64,000 nucleotides of DNA from Pyxidicoccus caerfyrddinensis (GCF_010894405.1 NZ_JAAIYA010000003.1:434001-498000); one strand, 5' to 3'; positions 52,956-63,067 are shown, counted from the first letter of the stretch. Numbers and translations are program-made. The notes: generated by a model from the letters alone, not told the origin.

Positions 52956-54590
52956 ATGCGCACAAGACTGACCGCCGCCCTTCTCTGTGTCCTCCCCTCC
53001 CTGGCCTTCGCCGCGAAGGACTCGCGCTGCCAGGGCACCCCCAAGGCCCGCGCCGCCCGCTTCTCCGAGGCCGCGATGAAGGGCACCCCCGCCGCCGAGC
53101 GCTATGCCGCCTACGTCCAGGCCTGCGCCCTGGACGAGGTGGTGGAGCTGACGAAGCAGCTCGTCCGCTTCAAGACGGTGAGCAGCGAGGTGCCCGCCGC
53201 GAAGAGCCCCGCCATCGCCGACATGGGCCGCTTCCTCCAGAAGTGGGCGAAGGCGCACGGCATGACGTACCGCGCCGTGGGCGCCAACGACGTCTTCGAG
53301 CTGGCCTGGGGCGAGGGCGCGCCTGGCCTGGGCCTCATCTTCCACGGCGACGTGGTGCCCGCCCCCGCGCACGAGTGGAAGAAGCCCCCCTTCGAGCCCT
53401 ACGTCCAGGACGGCCGCCTCTATGGCCGCGGCGTGGAGGACGACAAGGGGCCCCTGGCCCAGGCGCTGGTGGCGCTCGACTTCGCGCGGCAGCTGGGCCT
53501 GAAGCCCCAGGGCCGCGTGCTCGTCATCGTCGGCAACGGCGAGGAGAGCGACTGGACGGGCATGACGAAGTACGCGGCCTCCGAGCCCAAGGCCACGCAC
53601 GTCATCTCCGTGGACTCCAACTACCCGGTGGTGGCCGCGCAGTCCGGCTTCGTCGCGTGGAGTCTGGAGGCCCCGGTGGGCGAGTCCGTGAAGGCCGCCA
53701 ACGCCACCCTGCGCGCGGTGGACGTCACCGGCGGCGAGTTCCTCACCCAGGTGCCCGGCGCCGCCACGCTGAAGCTGGCGCCCTCCGCGGGCCGCACCGC
53801 CGAGCAGGCCCTGGCGGACGTGCAGGCCGCGGTGGCCGGGGAGAAGGGCGCGCGCGCCACGCTCCAGGCCGACGTGAAGCGCGACGGTGACACCGTGGTG
53901 CTCACCACGCACGGCAAGGCGGTGCACGCGTCCATCGCCGACGAGGGACACAACGCCATGTGGGACCTGGCCGCCGTGGCCGCGCGTCTGCCACTGGAGG
54001 ACAACGGCATCGCCGCCATGCTGCGCGTGGTGGCCCGCCGCTTCGACGGCGACCACTTCGGGCAGAAGCTGGGCGTGGCCTACAAGGACGACGGCCTCAT
54101 GGGCCCGCTCCTCTCCGCGCCCACCGTGCTGCGCGTGGCGGACGGCAAAGTCACCCTGGGCGTCAACATGCGCCGGCCCCAGGGGAAGGACGCCGCGGCC
54201 TTCAACGCCACGCTCGACCAGGCGGCGAAGCTGGTGGGCGAGGACACCGGCGGCCGCGTCAAGGAGGCCGGCGGCCGCTACGTGGGAGACGCGCACGTGG
54301 CGGATACGTCCGGCACGCTCGTCACCACGCTGCTGGACATCTACAAGCGCCACAAGAACGCCCCGGACGTGAAGCCAGGCTCCGTGCGCGGCGGCACCTA
54401 CGCGCGCCTGTTCCCCAGGGGCGTGGACTTCGGGCCCGGCTTCCCCGGCGAGCTGTACACCGGCCACGCGCCGGACGAGTCCATCTCCCTGGAGAGCCTG
54501 GACGCCGGCACGCGCATGCTGGCCGAGGCCGTGCACACGCTCGCCCTGGCGCCCCAGGCTCCGGCGCCCCAGGCTCCGGAGACGAAGTAG
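52956..54590 (+). CDS. Exported M20 dipeptidase (Sapep/PepV-like)
   Basis: A 544-residue protein with a signal peptide (about 1-20, ending AFAAKD). Metal-ligand motifs of M20 are present: His/Asp in FHGDVVPAPAHEW, Asp in GRGVEDDKGP, and the catalytic Glu pair in GNGEESDW. The His in the lid region is in TTHGKAVHASIADEGHN. The PepV/Sapep group takes N-terminal beta-Ala or D-amino acids from dipeptides with Mn or Zn. Periplasmic here. Confidence 0.92.
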   Translation: MRTRLTAALLCVLPSLAFAAKDSRCQGTPKARAARFSEAAMKGTPAAERYAAYVQACALDEVVELTKQLVRFKTVSSEVPAAKSPAIADMGRFLQKWAKAHGMTYRAVGANDVFELAWGEGAPGLGLIFHGDVVPAPAHEWKKPPFEPYVQDGRLYGRGVEDDKGPLAQALVALDFARQLGLKPQGRVLVIVGNGEESDWTGMTKYAASEPKATHVISVDSNYPVVAAQSGFVAWSLEAPVGESVKAANATLRAVDVTGGEFLTQVPGAATLKLAPSAGRTAEQALADVQAAVAGEKGARATLQADVKRDGDTVVLTTHGKAVHASIADEGHNAMWDLAAVAARLPLEDNGIAAMLRVVARRFDGDHFGQKLGVAYKDDGLMGPLLSAPTVLRVADGKVTLGVNMRRPQGKDAAAFNATLDQAAKLVGEDTGGRVKEAGGRYVGDAHVADTSGTLVTTLLDIYKRHKNAPDVKPGSVRGGTYARLFPRGVDFGPGFPGELYTGHAPDESISLESLDAGTRMLAEAVHTLALAPQAPAPQAPETK

Positions 54591-54606
54591 GTACCCGCGC
54601 CCCCGC

Positions 54607-56649
54607 TCACGCGGGCGGGAGCACGCGGGGCCAGTGCACGGTGAAGGTGGTGCCGTCTTCCGCCGTGGAGCGCACCTCCACGTGGCCGCCGTGCACCCCG
54701 GCAATCTGGCTGACGATGTAGAGCCCCAGCCCCAGGCTGCGCTTCTGCTTCGCCGTGTCCTGCGGGCCGAGGTACGTCTTGAACGGGTCGAAGATGCGCG
54801 CCCGCAGCTCGGCGGGAATCGGCTCGCCGAGGTTGTGGACCTCCAGCACCACCTCGTCGGGCTCGCCGCGTACGAGCGTGCGCACCGGGGCCCCGTCCTG
54901 TCCGTGCTGAATCGCGTTGGCCACCAGGTTGCCCATCACCTGGGACACGCGGTCCGGGTCCCACTCCCCCCAGGTGTCGCCGCGCGCCTCGCAGTGGAGC
55001 TGGCGCTCCGGGTGGCTGACCTGCAGCTCCTCCAGCGCGGCCTGGCACACCTCGGCCATGTTCATGCGCTGGCGCGCCACCGGAATCCCGCCGCCCAGCC
55101 GGCTGCGCGCGAAGTCGAGGATGTCGTTGATCATCCGCCCCATGCGCGCGGAGGCCTTGCGGATGCGGTCCACCGCGCGTTGCTCCGGCGTTCCCAACGC
55201 CTCTGCCCGCGAGAGCTGGAAGGCCGACGCGGTGATGGCGTTGAGCGGGTTGCGCAGGTCATGGCCCAGCACCGCGAGGAGCTGCTCGCGGAAGTCCACC
55301 GCCTGCTGGAGCGAGGCCTCCGACTGCTTGTGCTCGGTGATGTCCACCACGGCGCAGCCCAGGCCCAGCACCTCGCCCAGCGCGGTGCGCACCGGGTAGA
55401 AGCTGGCCTGCCACATGCGGCCTCCGCCCCGTGGCGCGGAAGGGGGCAGGCTGTACTCGAACGAGCGCACCGGCTCGCCCGTCTCGAGCACGCGGTGGAG
55501 GATGGGCTCCAACGCGTCCGCCACCTCGGGCAGGTGGATTTCGCGGAAGGGGCGCTCCTGATGGTCGTCCAGGGAGAACCCGTTGATGTCCGCCATGGCC
55601 TGGTTGAGGCGCACGTAGCGCAGCTCCGTGTCCAGGAAGGCGATGCCCACGGGCGTGGCGGACAGCAGCGCGTCCAGCAGCGCGAGCGAGCGCTGCGCCT
55701 CCACGCGCGCGGCGCGCTCATCCGCCCGCAGCCGGGCCTGGACGAGGTAGGTGGTGGCGCGCTGGACGATGCTGCGGAACAGCAGGGTGTCCGGGTCGGA
55801 GAAGAGGAAGGCGGTGCGCGAGCCCATGTACGCCACGCCCAGCAGCCGCTCGTCCTCCAGCAGGGGCACGCCGTAGATGGCACGCAGCCCCGGCTCCCGG
55901 AGAGAGGGCAGCACCACGCGCGGGTCCGTGGAGGCCGAGCGCAGCGCCTGCGCCTTGCGCGTGGTGGCCACCTGGCCCATGAAGCCCTCGTCCCGCCGCA
56001 GGGAGCTGCCCAGGGCCCTGTCCGCCTCCAGCCCCACCGCGGCGCGCACCACCAGCCGGTCTCCCTCCAGCGTCATCACCGCCGCCGAGTCCACCGCGAG
56101 CGCGGACTCCATCAGCACGGTGAGCAGCCGCGTCAGGAGGATGTCCGCGGGTGGGTTGTCCAGCGTGGCCTGCGTCATGCGGTCCATCGCCTGGAGGATG
56201 CGCTGACGGGCCTGCGAGAAGCACGTCATGGTGCGCGTGACGACGCGGTCCAGTGCTTCTTCCAGCCGCTCCAGCTCGCCCGGCGCCAGTCCGCGCGGCT
56301 CGGCCTCCAGCCGGCGCAGGATGCACTTGCGCAGGAGCGCGTACTCGGACGCGACCTCGCCCAAATCAAAGCCCTGGTCCAGCCGTATCACCGCGTGCTC
56401 GTCCCAGAGCGCGGTGCCGAGCCCCTCGGGGCCCTGCTCGATGACCTCGGCCAGCGCGAGGAGCAATTCGGGCATGTGGTCCATGAGCCAGGAGTGCCGC
56501 TCCGCGCGGTCCGCGTGGAGCGCGTGCATCCCCTGCTCCCAGTCGGACAGGAGCTCGGCGCGATGCGCGCGCAGGAAGTCCGCGGCCCGGAGCGTCCTCG
56601 CCCCACCGGGCTCCTCTTTATTCACGGAGCGTGATTCCGGCTCCAGCAT
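54607..56649 (-). CDS. Sensor histidine kinase (RsbRD-like N-terminus, GAF, PAS, HisKA, HATPase)
   Basis: A 680-residue soluble kinase. The N-terminal helical domain (about 20-165: RAHRAELLSDWEQGMHALHA) resembles the RsbRD_N/globin-like sensor. A GAF domain (about 180-320: LLTVLMESALAVDSAAVMTLEGD), a PAS (about 340-450: LLSATPVGIAFLDTELRYVR), then HisKA with phospho-His 463 (LLAVLGHDLRNPLNAI) and HATPase (NLVANAIQHG; GLGLYIV). No transmembrane segment. No response regulator is adjacent. Divergent from the ornithine-cyclodeaminase-like gene. Confidence 0.94.
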   Translation of the reverse strand: MLEPESRSVNKEEPGGARTLRAADFLRAHRAELLSDWEQGMHALHADRAERHSWLMDHMPELLLALAEVIEQGPEGLGTALWDEHAVIRLDQGFDLGEVASEYALLRKCILRRLEAEPRGLAPGELERLEEALDRVVTRTMTCFSQARQRILQAMDRMTQATLDNPPADILLTRLLTVLMESALAVDSAAVMTLEGDRLVVRAAVGLEADRALGSSLRRDEGFMGQVATTRKAQALRSASTDPRVVLPSLREPGLRAIYGVPLLEDERLLGVAYMGSRTAFLFSDPDTLLFRSIVQRATTYLVQARLRADERAARVEAQRSLALLDALLSATPVGIAFLDTELRYVRLNQAMADINGFSLDDHQERPFREIHLPEVADALEPILHRVLETGEPVRSFEYSLPPSAPRGGGRMWQASFYPVRTALGEVLGLGCAVVDITEHKQSEASLQQAVDFREQLLAVLGHDLRNPLNAITASAFQLSRAEALGTPEQRAVDRIRKASARMGRMINDILDFARSRLGGGIPVARQRMNMAEVCQAALEELQVSHPERQLHCEARGDTWGEWDPDRVSQVMGNLVANAIQHGQDGAPVRTLVRGEPDEVVLEVHNLGEPIPAELRARIFDPFKTYLGPQDTAKQKRSLGLGLYIVSQIAGVHGGHVEVRSTAEDGTTFTVHWPRVLPPA

Positions 56650-56939
56650 CGCCGACCTCCCGAGGCCCTGCCCGCCCTCGCCACCGCCGCCTCAATGTTG
56701 GGCACGATGGGAGCGGCGTGCCTTGCCCTCGCGTCCCGGTGAAGGCGCACTCCCGGGCGCCACGTCGCGCCGCCGCCGTCCGGGCTCGCGGCGCTGCGCC
56801 CGCCGGGGCCGGCTGCCTCTCCCCGCGAGGCGACGCACCGTCGTACAGGGGCCACTTCGTCCACCGGCGGGCGCTTGCCGCGCGCGGGGTGCACGGGGCG
56901 CTGGGGGGACGGAGCCGCTGGCGTTAGGTTGGGTGGAAG

Positions 56940-57902
56940 ATGCGCACCCTCCTGCTGAATCGCTCCGACGTGTCCCGCAACCTCCAGGCGCTCACCCTGC
57001 TGGAGGACATGCGTGAGGCCTTCCGCACCGATGCTCTCGCCCGCACGGTGGCTCCCCAGCGCGCGCGCGGCCCGCTGCACGCGGAGGGCACCGCGCTGGT
57101 GCTCTTCCCCGGCAGCCTGCCCGGCATCCCCGCCTACACGGTGAAGGTGCACGCGAAGTTCCCCGGGCAGACGCCGGCCATCCAGGGCGTGGTGCAGCTG
57201 CATGACCTGGCCACGGGCGCGCTGCTGGCCATCATGGACTCCGGCCACCTGACGGCGGTGCGCACGGGCGTGGTGGGCGCGCTCGCGGCGGACGTGCTGG
57301 CGCGGCCGGACGCGAGCCGGGTGGCGCTCATCGGCGCGGGACGGCAGGCGGTGCTCCAGCTCAAGTCACTGCGGCTGGTGCGCTCGCTGGAGCACGTGCG
57401 CGTCTACGACACGGAAATGGAGCGCGCGCTCGCCTTCGCCACGCGCATGTACAACGAGCTGAACCTGCCGGTGCGCATGGAGGAGTCGGTGGCGGACGCG
57501 GTGGCGGACGCGGACATCGTCGTCACGTCGACGTGGAGCCGGGAGCCCTTCCTGCACCCCGGCATGCTGCGGCCGGGCACGCACGTCATCACCCTGGGCG
57601 CGGACGAGCCGGGCAAGGCGGAGGTGTCCGCGGGGGTGCTGAAGCAGTCGCTCTTCGTGGTGGACCACCGGTGGTTGGCCGTCAGCAGCGGCGCGGCGGG
57701 CAGCGTGGGGCTGGACGAGGACGCCATCCACGCGGAGCTGGGGGAAATCCTCGCGGGCCTGAAGCCGGGGCGCACGTCGCCGGAGCAGGTGACGGTGTTC
57801 GGCGCGGTGGGGCTGCCGTTCCAGGATCTGGCGGCCGCGTGGCACGTGTACCAGGCGGCGCAGGGTGACGACGCGGTGCAGGGCATGGACTTCAGCGCAT
57901 GA
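56940..57902 (+). CDS. Ornithine cyclodeaminase / mu-crystallin family protein
   Basis: A 320-residue NAD(P)-dependent enzyme. DMREAFRTDALA, HAKFPGQTPAIQGVVQLHD, MDSGHLTAVRTGVVGALA and the Rossmann motif VALIGAGRQAVLQLKSL are diagnostic. The family includes ornithine cyclodeaminase, alanine dehydrogenase and ketimine reductase; which reaction applies is not certain. Overlaps the transporter gene start by 4 bases (ATGA), so the two form an operon. Confidence 0.92.
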   Translation: MRTLLLNRSDVSRNLQALTLLEDMREAFRTDALARTVAPQRARGPLHAEGTALVLFPGSLPGIPAYTVKVHAKFPGQTPAIQGVVQLHDLATGALLAIMDSGHLTAVRTGVVGALAADVLARPDASRVALIGAGRQAVLQLKSLRLVRSLEHVRVYDTEMERALAFATRMYNELNLPVRMEESVADAVADADIVVTSTWSREPFLHPGMLRPGTHVITLGADEPGKAEVSAGVLKQSLFVVDHRWLAVSSGAAGSVGLDEDAIHAELGEILAGLKPGRTSPEQVTVFGAVGLPFQDLAAAWHVYQAAQGDDAVQGMDFSA

Positions 57903-59275
57903 GGGCCTGGGACGCGCTGCTCACGCGACTGGGGCTCACCCGGCCGGAGCTGCGCGCGTGGGCGCTGTACGACTGGGCCAACTCCGCCTACGTCACCACC
58001 GTCATCGCGGTGGTGTTCCCGCTGTACTACGCGTCGGTGGTGTCGGACGGGCTGCCGCGCGAGGTGGCCACCACCCGCTTCGCCACCGCCACCTCCGTGG
58101 CGCTGGCCGTGGTGGCGCTGCTGTCGCCAGTCCTGGGCGCGCTGAGCGACAGGGCGGGGCGCCTCAAGCAGCTGCTGGGCGGCTTCCTGGTGCTGGGCGT
58201 GCTGGCCACGGTGGGGCTGTCCGGAGTGGGGCGCGGCGACTGGGCCTGGGGGCTGGTGCTCTTCGGCTTGGGCAACGTGGGGGTGACGGGCAGCATCGTC
58301 TTCTACGACGCGCTCTTGCGGCACATCGCCCGGGATGACGAGCTGGACCGGGTGTCCACCGCGGGCTACGCGCTGGGCTACCTGGGCGGCGGGCTGCTGC
58401 TGGCGGCGCAGTTGGTGCTGCTGCTCCAGCCGCACTGGTTCGGGCTGGCGGACGCGGCGGCGGCCTCGCGCGTGGCCTTCCTGTCCGTGGCGGTGTGGTG
58501 GGCGGGCTTCTCGGTGCCGCTGTTCCTGCGGATTCCGGAGCCGAGGCCGGTGCACAACGGCCGCGACAGGCGCGTGTCCCTGCGCGGCACGTTCCTCCAG
58601 CTCGGCCAGACGCTGAAGGGGCTGCGCGAGCACCGGCAGGCGCTGCTCTTGCTGGTGGCGTACCTGCTCTACAGCGACGGCATCGGCACCATCATCCGGC
58701 TGTCCACGCTGTACGGGACGGAGCTGGGCATCGGCCGTGGGTCGCTGATTGGGGCGCTGCTCTTGACGCAGGTGGTGGGCGTGCCGTGCGCGGTGCTGTT
58801 CGGCCGGGGCGCGGCGCGGGTGGGGGCGAAGCCGGCGCTGATGCTGGCGCTGGCGGTGTACGTGGGGGTGACGTTCCTGGGCTACTTCATGCGCACGGCG
58901 GCGCACTTCTTCGCGCTGGCGCTGCTGGTGGGCATGGTGCAGGGCGGGAGCCAGGCGCTGAGCCGCTCGCTGTTCGCGCAGATGGTGCCGCGCGACAGGG
59001 CGGCGGAGTTCTTCGGCCTCTTCAGCGTCTTCGAGAAGGTGACGGCGGTGGCGGGCCCGCTGGTGTTCGCGGCCACGGTGGAGCTGACGGGCTCCAGCCG
59101 GCAGGCGGTGCTGTCGCTGCTCGTCTTCTTCGCCGCGGGTGCGGCGGTGCTGCAGCGCGTGGACGTGGAGGCGGGGCGGCGCGCGGCTCGCGAGGCGGAG
59201 GCGCGCGCTGGCTGGGGCGAGGCGCCGCTGACGGACGGCGCCCCGGAGGGTGCGCCCGGAGGAGACCGGGCGTAG
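57899..59275 (+). CDS. MFS transporter, UMF1/Atg22-like
   Basis: A 458-residue protein with about twelve transmembrane helices. ELRAWALYDWANSAYVTTVIAVVFPLY is the signature start of the UMF1 family (vacuolar amino-acid efflux protein Atg22 relatives), and PVLGALSDRAGRLK is the MFS motif A. Operon with the ornithine-cyclodeaminase-like gene suggests transport of an amino acid or its product (inference). Confidence 0.93.
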   Translation: MRAWDALLTRLGLTRPELRAWALYDWANSAYVTTVIAVVFPLYYASVVSDGLPREVATTRFATATSVALAVVALLSPVLGALSDRAGRLKQLLGGFLVLGVLATVGLSGVGRGDWAWGLVLFGLGNVGVTGSIVFYDALLRHIARDDELDRVSTAGYALGYLGGGLLLAAQLVLLLQPHWFGLADAAAASRVAFLSVAVWWAGFSVPLFLRIPEPRPVHNGRDRRVSLRGTFLQLGQTLKGLREHRQALLLLVAYLLYSDGIGTIIRLSTLYGTELGIGRGSLIGALLLTQVVGVPCAVLFGRGAARVGAKPALMLALAVYVGVTFLGYFMRTAAHFFALALLVGMVQGGSQALSRSLFAQMVPRDRAAEFFGLFSVFEKVTAVAGPLVFAATVELTGSSRQAVLSLLVFFAAGAAVLQRVDVEAGRRAAREAEARAGWGEAPLTDGAPEGAPGGDRA

Positions 59276-59278
59276 ACG

Positions 59279-59521
59279 TCACTGGTGGATGGGAGGCACT
59301 TCCCGCGGCGCGGCGAAGAGGCTGTCGCGACCGTGGTTGAGCACCACCTCGCCGTGAATCACCTCGCGCACGTCTTCGATGGCGACGGCGAAGTCATGGT
59401 GGCGGAAGACTCCCTTCTCCACGATGAGCTCCTTGTCCGTCATCTCGACGATGCGGCCGATGGTGTGGCCATCGTTGCCGCGGACCTTCATCCCCTTGTG
59501 GATTTCCGAACGGTTGAACAT
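59279..59521 (-). CDS. DUF2171-like small protein
   Basis: An 80-residue protein. MFNRSEIHKGMKVRGNDGHTIGRIVEM and the following beta strands have the pattern of PRC-barrel/DUF2171 proteins. It lies 3 bases after the convergent transporter gene. GGGGAG precedes ATG 59521. Function unknown. A much longer frame upstream is antisense to the GH15 gene. Confidence 0.75.
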   Translation of the reverse strand: MFNRSEIHKGMKVRGNDGHTIGRIVEMTDKELIVEKGVFRHHDFAVAIEDVREVIHGEVVLNHGRDSLFAAPREVPPIHQ

Positions 59522-59878
59522 CGTTGGCTCCCCGGGGCCAGGAAGGGCAGGCCCCTGCGCAAAAGCTGCCGTCTGCCTCCATGGGACGCAGCGGGCATGC
59601 GGCGCGTGGCCCCGTCTCTTCCCCGTGCCCCGGACATGCCGGGCAGCGGTGCGCTTCCCGGTTGGCGCGCCTCCCCCGTCGAGGAGGCAGGCAGGCGTCC
59701 GTTGCATGGCTCCCCGGTGCCAGTGCGCGCCGCCGGGTTGCACCGGGAGCGAGTCAGCCCCATCGGTGAAGGGCGGAGGACCGGGCGAGGAACCGTCGCG
59801 TGCCGGGCGCTCCGCCCGTGGGGTGCGGGCGCGGGCCGGCGCCTCCCCCTCGGTTCTCTTCGTGGGAGAGGAGTGCGG

Positions 59879-61816
59879 ATGCGCCGCATCGCTGACTACG
59901 CGCTCCTGGGGGACTGTCACTCCGCCGCGCTGGTGGGAAGGGACGGCTCCATCGACTGGGCCTGCTTCCCCCGCTTCGACTCGCCCGCGGTGTTCTGCCG
60001 CATCCTCGATGTCCGGCGCGGCGGCAGCTTCGGCGTGGCGCCGGAGGGACGCTACCAGTCCACGCGCTCCTACCTGGAGGACACCAACGTCCTGGTGACG
60101 ACCTTCACGACGCCGCGTGGGATGCTGGAAGTCGTGGACTGCATGCCCGTGTTCCCCGGAGGCGGCGCGCGCGGCACGCACGTGGGCACGCGCCACGCGC
60201 TGCTGCGGCGGGTGCGGTGCCTGGCCGGCGAAGTCACGGTGCGCGTGGTGCTGACGCCGCGCTTCGAGTACGGCGCCTTCGTCCCGCGCATGCGCCTCAC
60301 CTCGAGGCGCACCGCGGAGGTGGTGGGCGGCGCGGACGCGTTGTGGGTGACGACGACGCACCCGCTGGTGGCGCGCGAGGACGCGCTGCGCGCCCGGTGG
60401 AAGCTGAGCGCGGGCGAGGAGGCCTGGGTGGAGGCGGCGTGGACGCCGTCCTTCGTCGAGCGCTCCCCCCTGGACGCGCCGGACCGCGCCGACTTCCGCC
60501 AGCGCCTGGAGGACACGCTCACCTTCTGGCGTACGTGGATTGCCCGCTGCGCGTACACCGGCGAGCACGTGCGCGCGGTGCGGCGCTCCGCGCTGACGCT
60601 CAAGGCGCTCACGTATGCGCCCACCGGCGCGCTGGTGGCCGCGCCCACCACGTCGCTGCCGGAGGAGCACGGGGGCGTGCGCAACTGGGACTACCGCTTC
60701 ACCTGGCTGCGCGACGCGTCGCTCACGCTCATCTCGCTGCTGGTGCTGGGCTACCGCGACGAGGCGGACGCCTTCCGTCACTGGCTGCGGCGCACCAGCG
60801 CGGGCCGCGCGGCGGACGTTCAAATCATGTACGGCATCCAGGGCCACCGCCTGCTGCCGGAGGTGGAGCTGCCGCACCTGGAGGGCTTCGGCGGCGCGAG
60901 GCCGGTGCGCGTGGGCAACGGCGCGGTGAAGCAGCTCCAGCACGACGTGTCCGGCGAGCTGCTGGAGGCGGCGTGGCTGTACGTGCGCGCGGGCGGGCCG
61001 ATGTCGAAGACGAACTGGGCCTTCCTGTCCGGGCTGGTGGAGGAGGTGTGCCTCCGCTGGCGCCTGCCGGACCAGGGACTGTGGGAGATTCGCGACGCGC
61101 CCCGGCACTTCGTCCACTCGAAGCTGCTGTGCTGGGTGGCGCTGGACAGGGCGCTGCGGCTGGCCCGCGCACGGAGGCTGCCGGCGCCGCTGTCCCGCTG
61201 GGCCCGGGAGCGCGCTGCGCTGCGCCGCTACCTGCTGGAGTGCGCGGAGGGCGGCTGGTTCCCGCAGGCGCGCGGCTGGGACGCGGCGGACGCGTCCACG
61301 CTGCTGGTGCCGGCCCTGGGCTTCCTGCCGGTGGCACACCCGCTGGTGCGGCGCACGGTGCAGGTGGTGCGCGAGCGGCTGGAGTCTCACGGGCTGCTGT
61401 ACCGCTACCACGCGCCGGACGGGCTCGCGGGCGGGGAGGGGACGTTCCTCCTGTGCTCGTTCTGGCTGGTGGACGTGCTGGCCCACGCGGGCCGGTGGGA
61501 CGAGGCGGAGGTGGTGCTGGCGCGGCTGTTGGGACTGGCCAATGACGTGGGGCTCTACGCGGAGGAGGCCGTGCCCGGCACCGGCGAGGCGCTCGGCAAC
61601 TTCCCCCAGGCCTTCACGCACATGGCCCTGGTGTCGTCGTGCGCGCAGCTCTCCGCCGTGTACGCCGCCCAGCGGCGCCCCACGCCCGAGCGGGCGTATG
61701 ACTTCGCCAGCTTCGCGCTGGAGAAGCTGCTCACGCGCAGGCGGAGCCGGGTGGAGCGGCCGGATGAGTCCATCGTCCCGAGGGGATTCATTCACGACGC
61801 CGCGTCGCCAGAGTGA
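59879..61816 (+). CDS. Glycoside hydrolase family 15 (glucoamylase/trehalase-like)
   Basis: A 645-residue cytoplasmic protein of the usual size for bacterial GH15. N-terminal beta-sandwich domain (about 1-240: ADYALLGDCHSAALVGRDGS). The alpha/alpha barrel holds GGVRNWDYRFTWLRDAS, catalytic Glu 403 in GLWEIRD, and Glu 570 in GTGEALGNFPQAF. Substrate could be trehalose, isomaltose or dextrin; the family is mixed. AGGAG lies 8 bases before ATG 59879. Confidence 0.94.
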   Translation: MRRIADYALLGDCHSAALVGRDGSIDWACFPRFDSPAVFCRILDVRRGGSFGVAPEGRYQSTRSYLEDTNVLVTTFTTPRGMLEVVDCMPVFPGGGARGTHVGTRHALLRRVRCLAGEVTVRVVLTPRFEYGAFVPRMRLTSRRTAEVVGGADALWVTTTHPLVAREDALRARWKLSAGEEAWVEAAWTPSFVERSPLDAPDRADFRQRLEDTLTFWRTWIARCAYTGEHVRAVRRSALTLKALTYAPTGALVAAPTTSLPEEHGGVRNWDYRFTWLRDASLTLISLLVLGYRDEADAFRHWLRRTSAGRAADVQIMYGIQGHRLLPEVELPHLEGFGGARPVRVGNGAVKQLQHDVSGELLEAAWLYVRAGGPMSKTNWAFLSGLVEEVCLRWRLPDQGLWEIRDAPRHFVHSKLLCWVALDRALRLARARRLPAPLSRWARERAALRRYLLECAEGGWFPQARGWDAADASTLLVPALGFLPVAHPLVRRTVQVVRERLESHGLLYRYHAPDGLAGGEGTFLLCSFWLVDVLAHAGRWDEAEVVLARLLGLANDVGLYAEEAVPGTGEALGNFPQAFTHMALVSSCAQLSAVYAAQRRPTPERAYDFASFALEKLLTRRRSRVERPDESIVPRGFIHDAASPE

Positions 61817-61923
61817 AGCGCGGCCTCATGCCCGGTCGGCTGCCCGCCGTGCCTCCGGACGTGGGGTGCGCTCCCGCTGGCCGGCGGTCCGGGCGTGCCC
61901 ATCTTCGCCCTGGGGAGGTGTCT

Positions 61924-62217
61924 ATGGTCGTCGGCTTCATTGCGTCGCGGACGGGGCGGTGGCTCCGCATCGTGACGGGCGCTGGGCTGGTGCTTGGAGG
62001 GCTGACCTCGGGGACGTCGCGCGGCGCGCTCGTGGCGCTCGCGGGGCTGGGGCCGCTCATCACCGGCGTACTGGACCTGGTGCCCATCGCCCCGCTCTTC
62101 GGCCTGCCGATGCGCGGCGAGGAGCTGCGCCGGGCGCTGGGCGTGCCGGACGAGACGTCGCTGCTGGACGGGCTCCAGCGGCCGTCCACGCGCCCCACGC
62201 CCATCACCCTCCACTGA
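61924..62217 (+). CDS. DUF2892-type small membrane protein
   Basis: A 97-residue protein with two transmembrane helices (RIVTGAGLVLGGLTSG; LVALAGLGPLITGVLDLVP) and the DUF2892 (YgaP-membrane-domain) pattern (GLVPLLTG and a PL). ATG 61924 has GGGGAGG 5 bases upstream. Function unknown. Its stop lies inside a small inverted repeat shared with the convergent gene. Confidence 0.8.
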   Translation: MVVGFIASRTGRWLRIVTGAGLVLGGLTSGTSRGALVALAGLGPLITGVLDLVPIAPLFGLPMRGEELRRALGVPDETSLLDGLQRPSTRPTPITLH

Positions 62218-62234
62218 CGGCGGCCGTCCGTCAG
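62214..62234. terminator. Short inverted repeat between convergent stops
   Basis: CTGACGG and CCGTCAG flank a 7-base loop and contain both stop codons. It is short, so its role as a bidirectional terminator is tentative. Confidence 0.35.
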
Positions 62235-62971
62235 CCCTTCTGGACCTGGAAGGGGATGTCGAGCGTGCCGAACGGCTCGCCGGTCTTCGCATCCACGAGC
62301 CGGGCCTGGAGCACGACCTGGCTCTCGCGCTCGGTCACGCCCTGGAAGTAGAGGAAGCCCTCCACGCGGCCCCCGTCCGCGAGCGTGCCCTCGGGCAGCG
62401 CCTGCTCGAGCATGTCCTTGGTGGGCAGCGGCTCCTGGCAGCTGTAACCGCCGTAGTACGGGTACGGGTAGAAGGAGCTGTACGGGCCCACGAAGGGCCC
62501 TTGGAAATAGGGGCCGAAGCCGTAGCCGTAGCGGCCAAAACCCCAGTAGGGCCCATACCCCCAGCCCGCTCCCACCCCCAGGTACATCGTCGTGCTCCCC
62601 GAGCCGCCGTGTCCCTGTCCCTGTCCCTCCTTCGAGGCCACGCTATTGCTCAACGTCAGCGGCGGCACCGCGGCGTAGCGGAAGCGCGACTGCGTGCCGA
62701 CGATGGCGAAGTCTCCGTACGCGAGGCGCAGGGGCCGGCCGCTGTGGTTGTCCAGGAGGACCCGCACGGGCGTGAGGCTGCGCTCCAGGTCGTGCGGACT
62801 GCCCCTCCACGCGGTGCCGTCCGCCAGCAGCACCACACCGGACGCCTCCGCCTTGGCGACTTCATTGTCACCCTGTTGCAGCTGTGCCCCGGTCGACGGC
62901 CGCAGCTGCGCCTCCGGGATGCAGCCCGACGCGATGAGCAGCGACGCGGCGACGAGCCCGAATCCACGCAT
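62231..62971 (-). CDS. Lipoprotein with Gly/Tyr-rich low-complexity segment
   Basis: A 246-residue protein. The lipoprotein signal ends ASGCIPEAQ. The beta-rich N-terminal part (VRVLLDNHSGRPLRLAYGDFAI) leads to an unusual aromatic-Gly stretch (about 135-180: YGPYWGFGRYGYGFGPYF). The C-terminus (ESQVVLQARLVDAKTGEPFG) is beta-rich. Probably outer-membrane located. No family recognised. Confidence 0.78.
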   Translation of the reverse strand: MRGFGLVAASLLIASGCIPEAQLRPSTGAQLQQGDNEVAKAEASGVVLLADGTAWRGSPHDLERSLTPVRVLLDNHSGRPLRLAYGDFAIVGTQSRFRYAAVPPLTLSNSVASKEGQGQGHGGSGSTTMYLGVGAGWGYGPYWGFGRYGYGFGPYFQGPFVGPYSSFYPYPYYGGYSCQEPLPTKDMLEQALPEGTLADGGRVEGFLYFQGVTERESQVVLQARLVDAKTGEPFGTLDIPFQVQKG

Positions 62972-63067
62972 GGGACTCCCTCCTCTGGTGAAAGGTAGGA
63001 AGCCACGCCATGGGCGCGGGTACCGTCGGGGGAGCCCACTCGGGCCGCGAGGGGCCCGGGTGGTGTC

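Noticed and set aside
59522..61795. Long minus-strand open frame opposite the GH15 gene
   Set aside because: Only the 80 residues after ATG 59521 are protein-like; the rest is a shadow of the GH15 reading frame.
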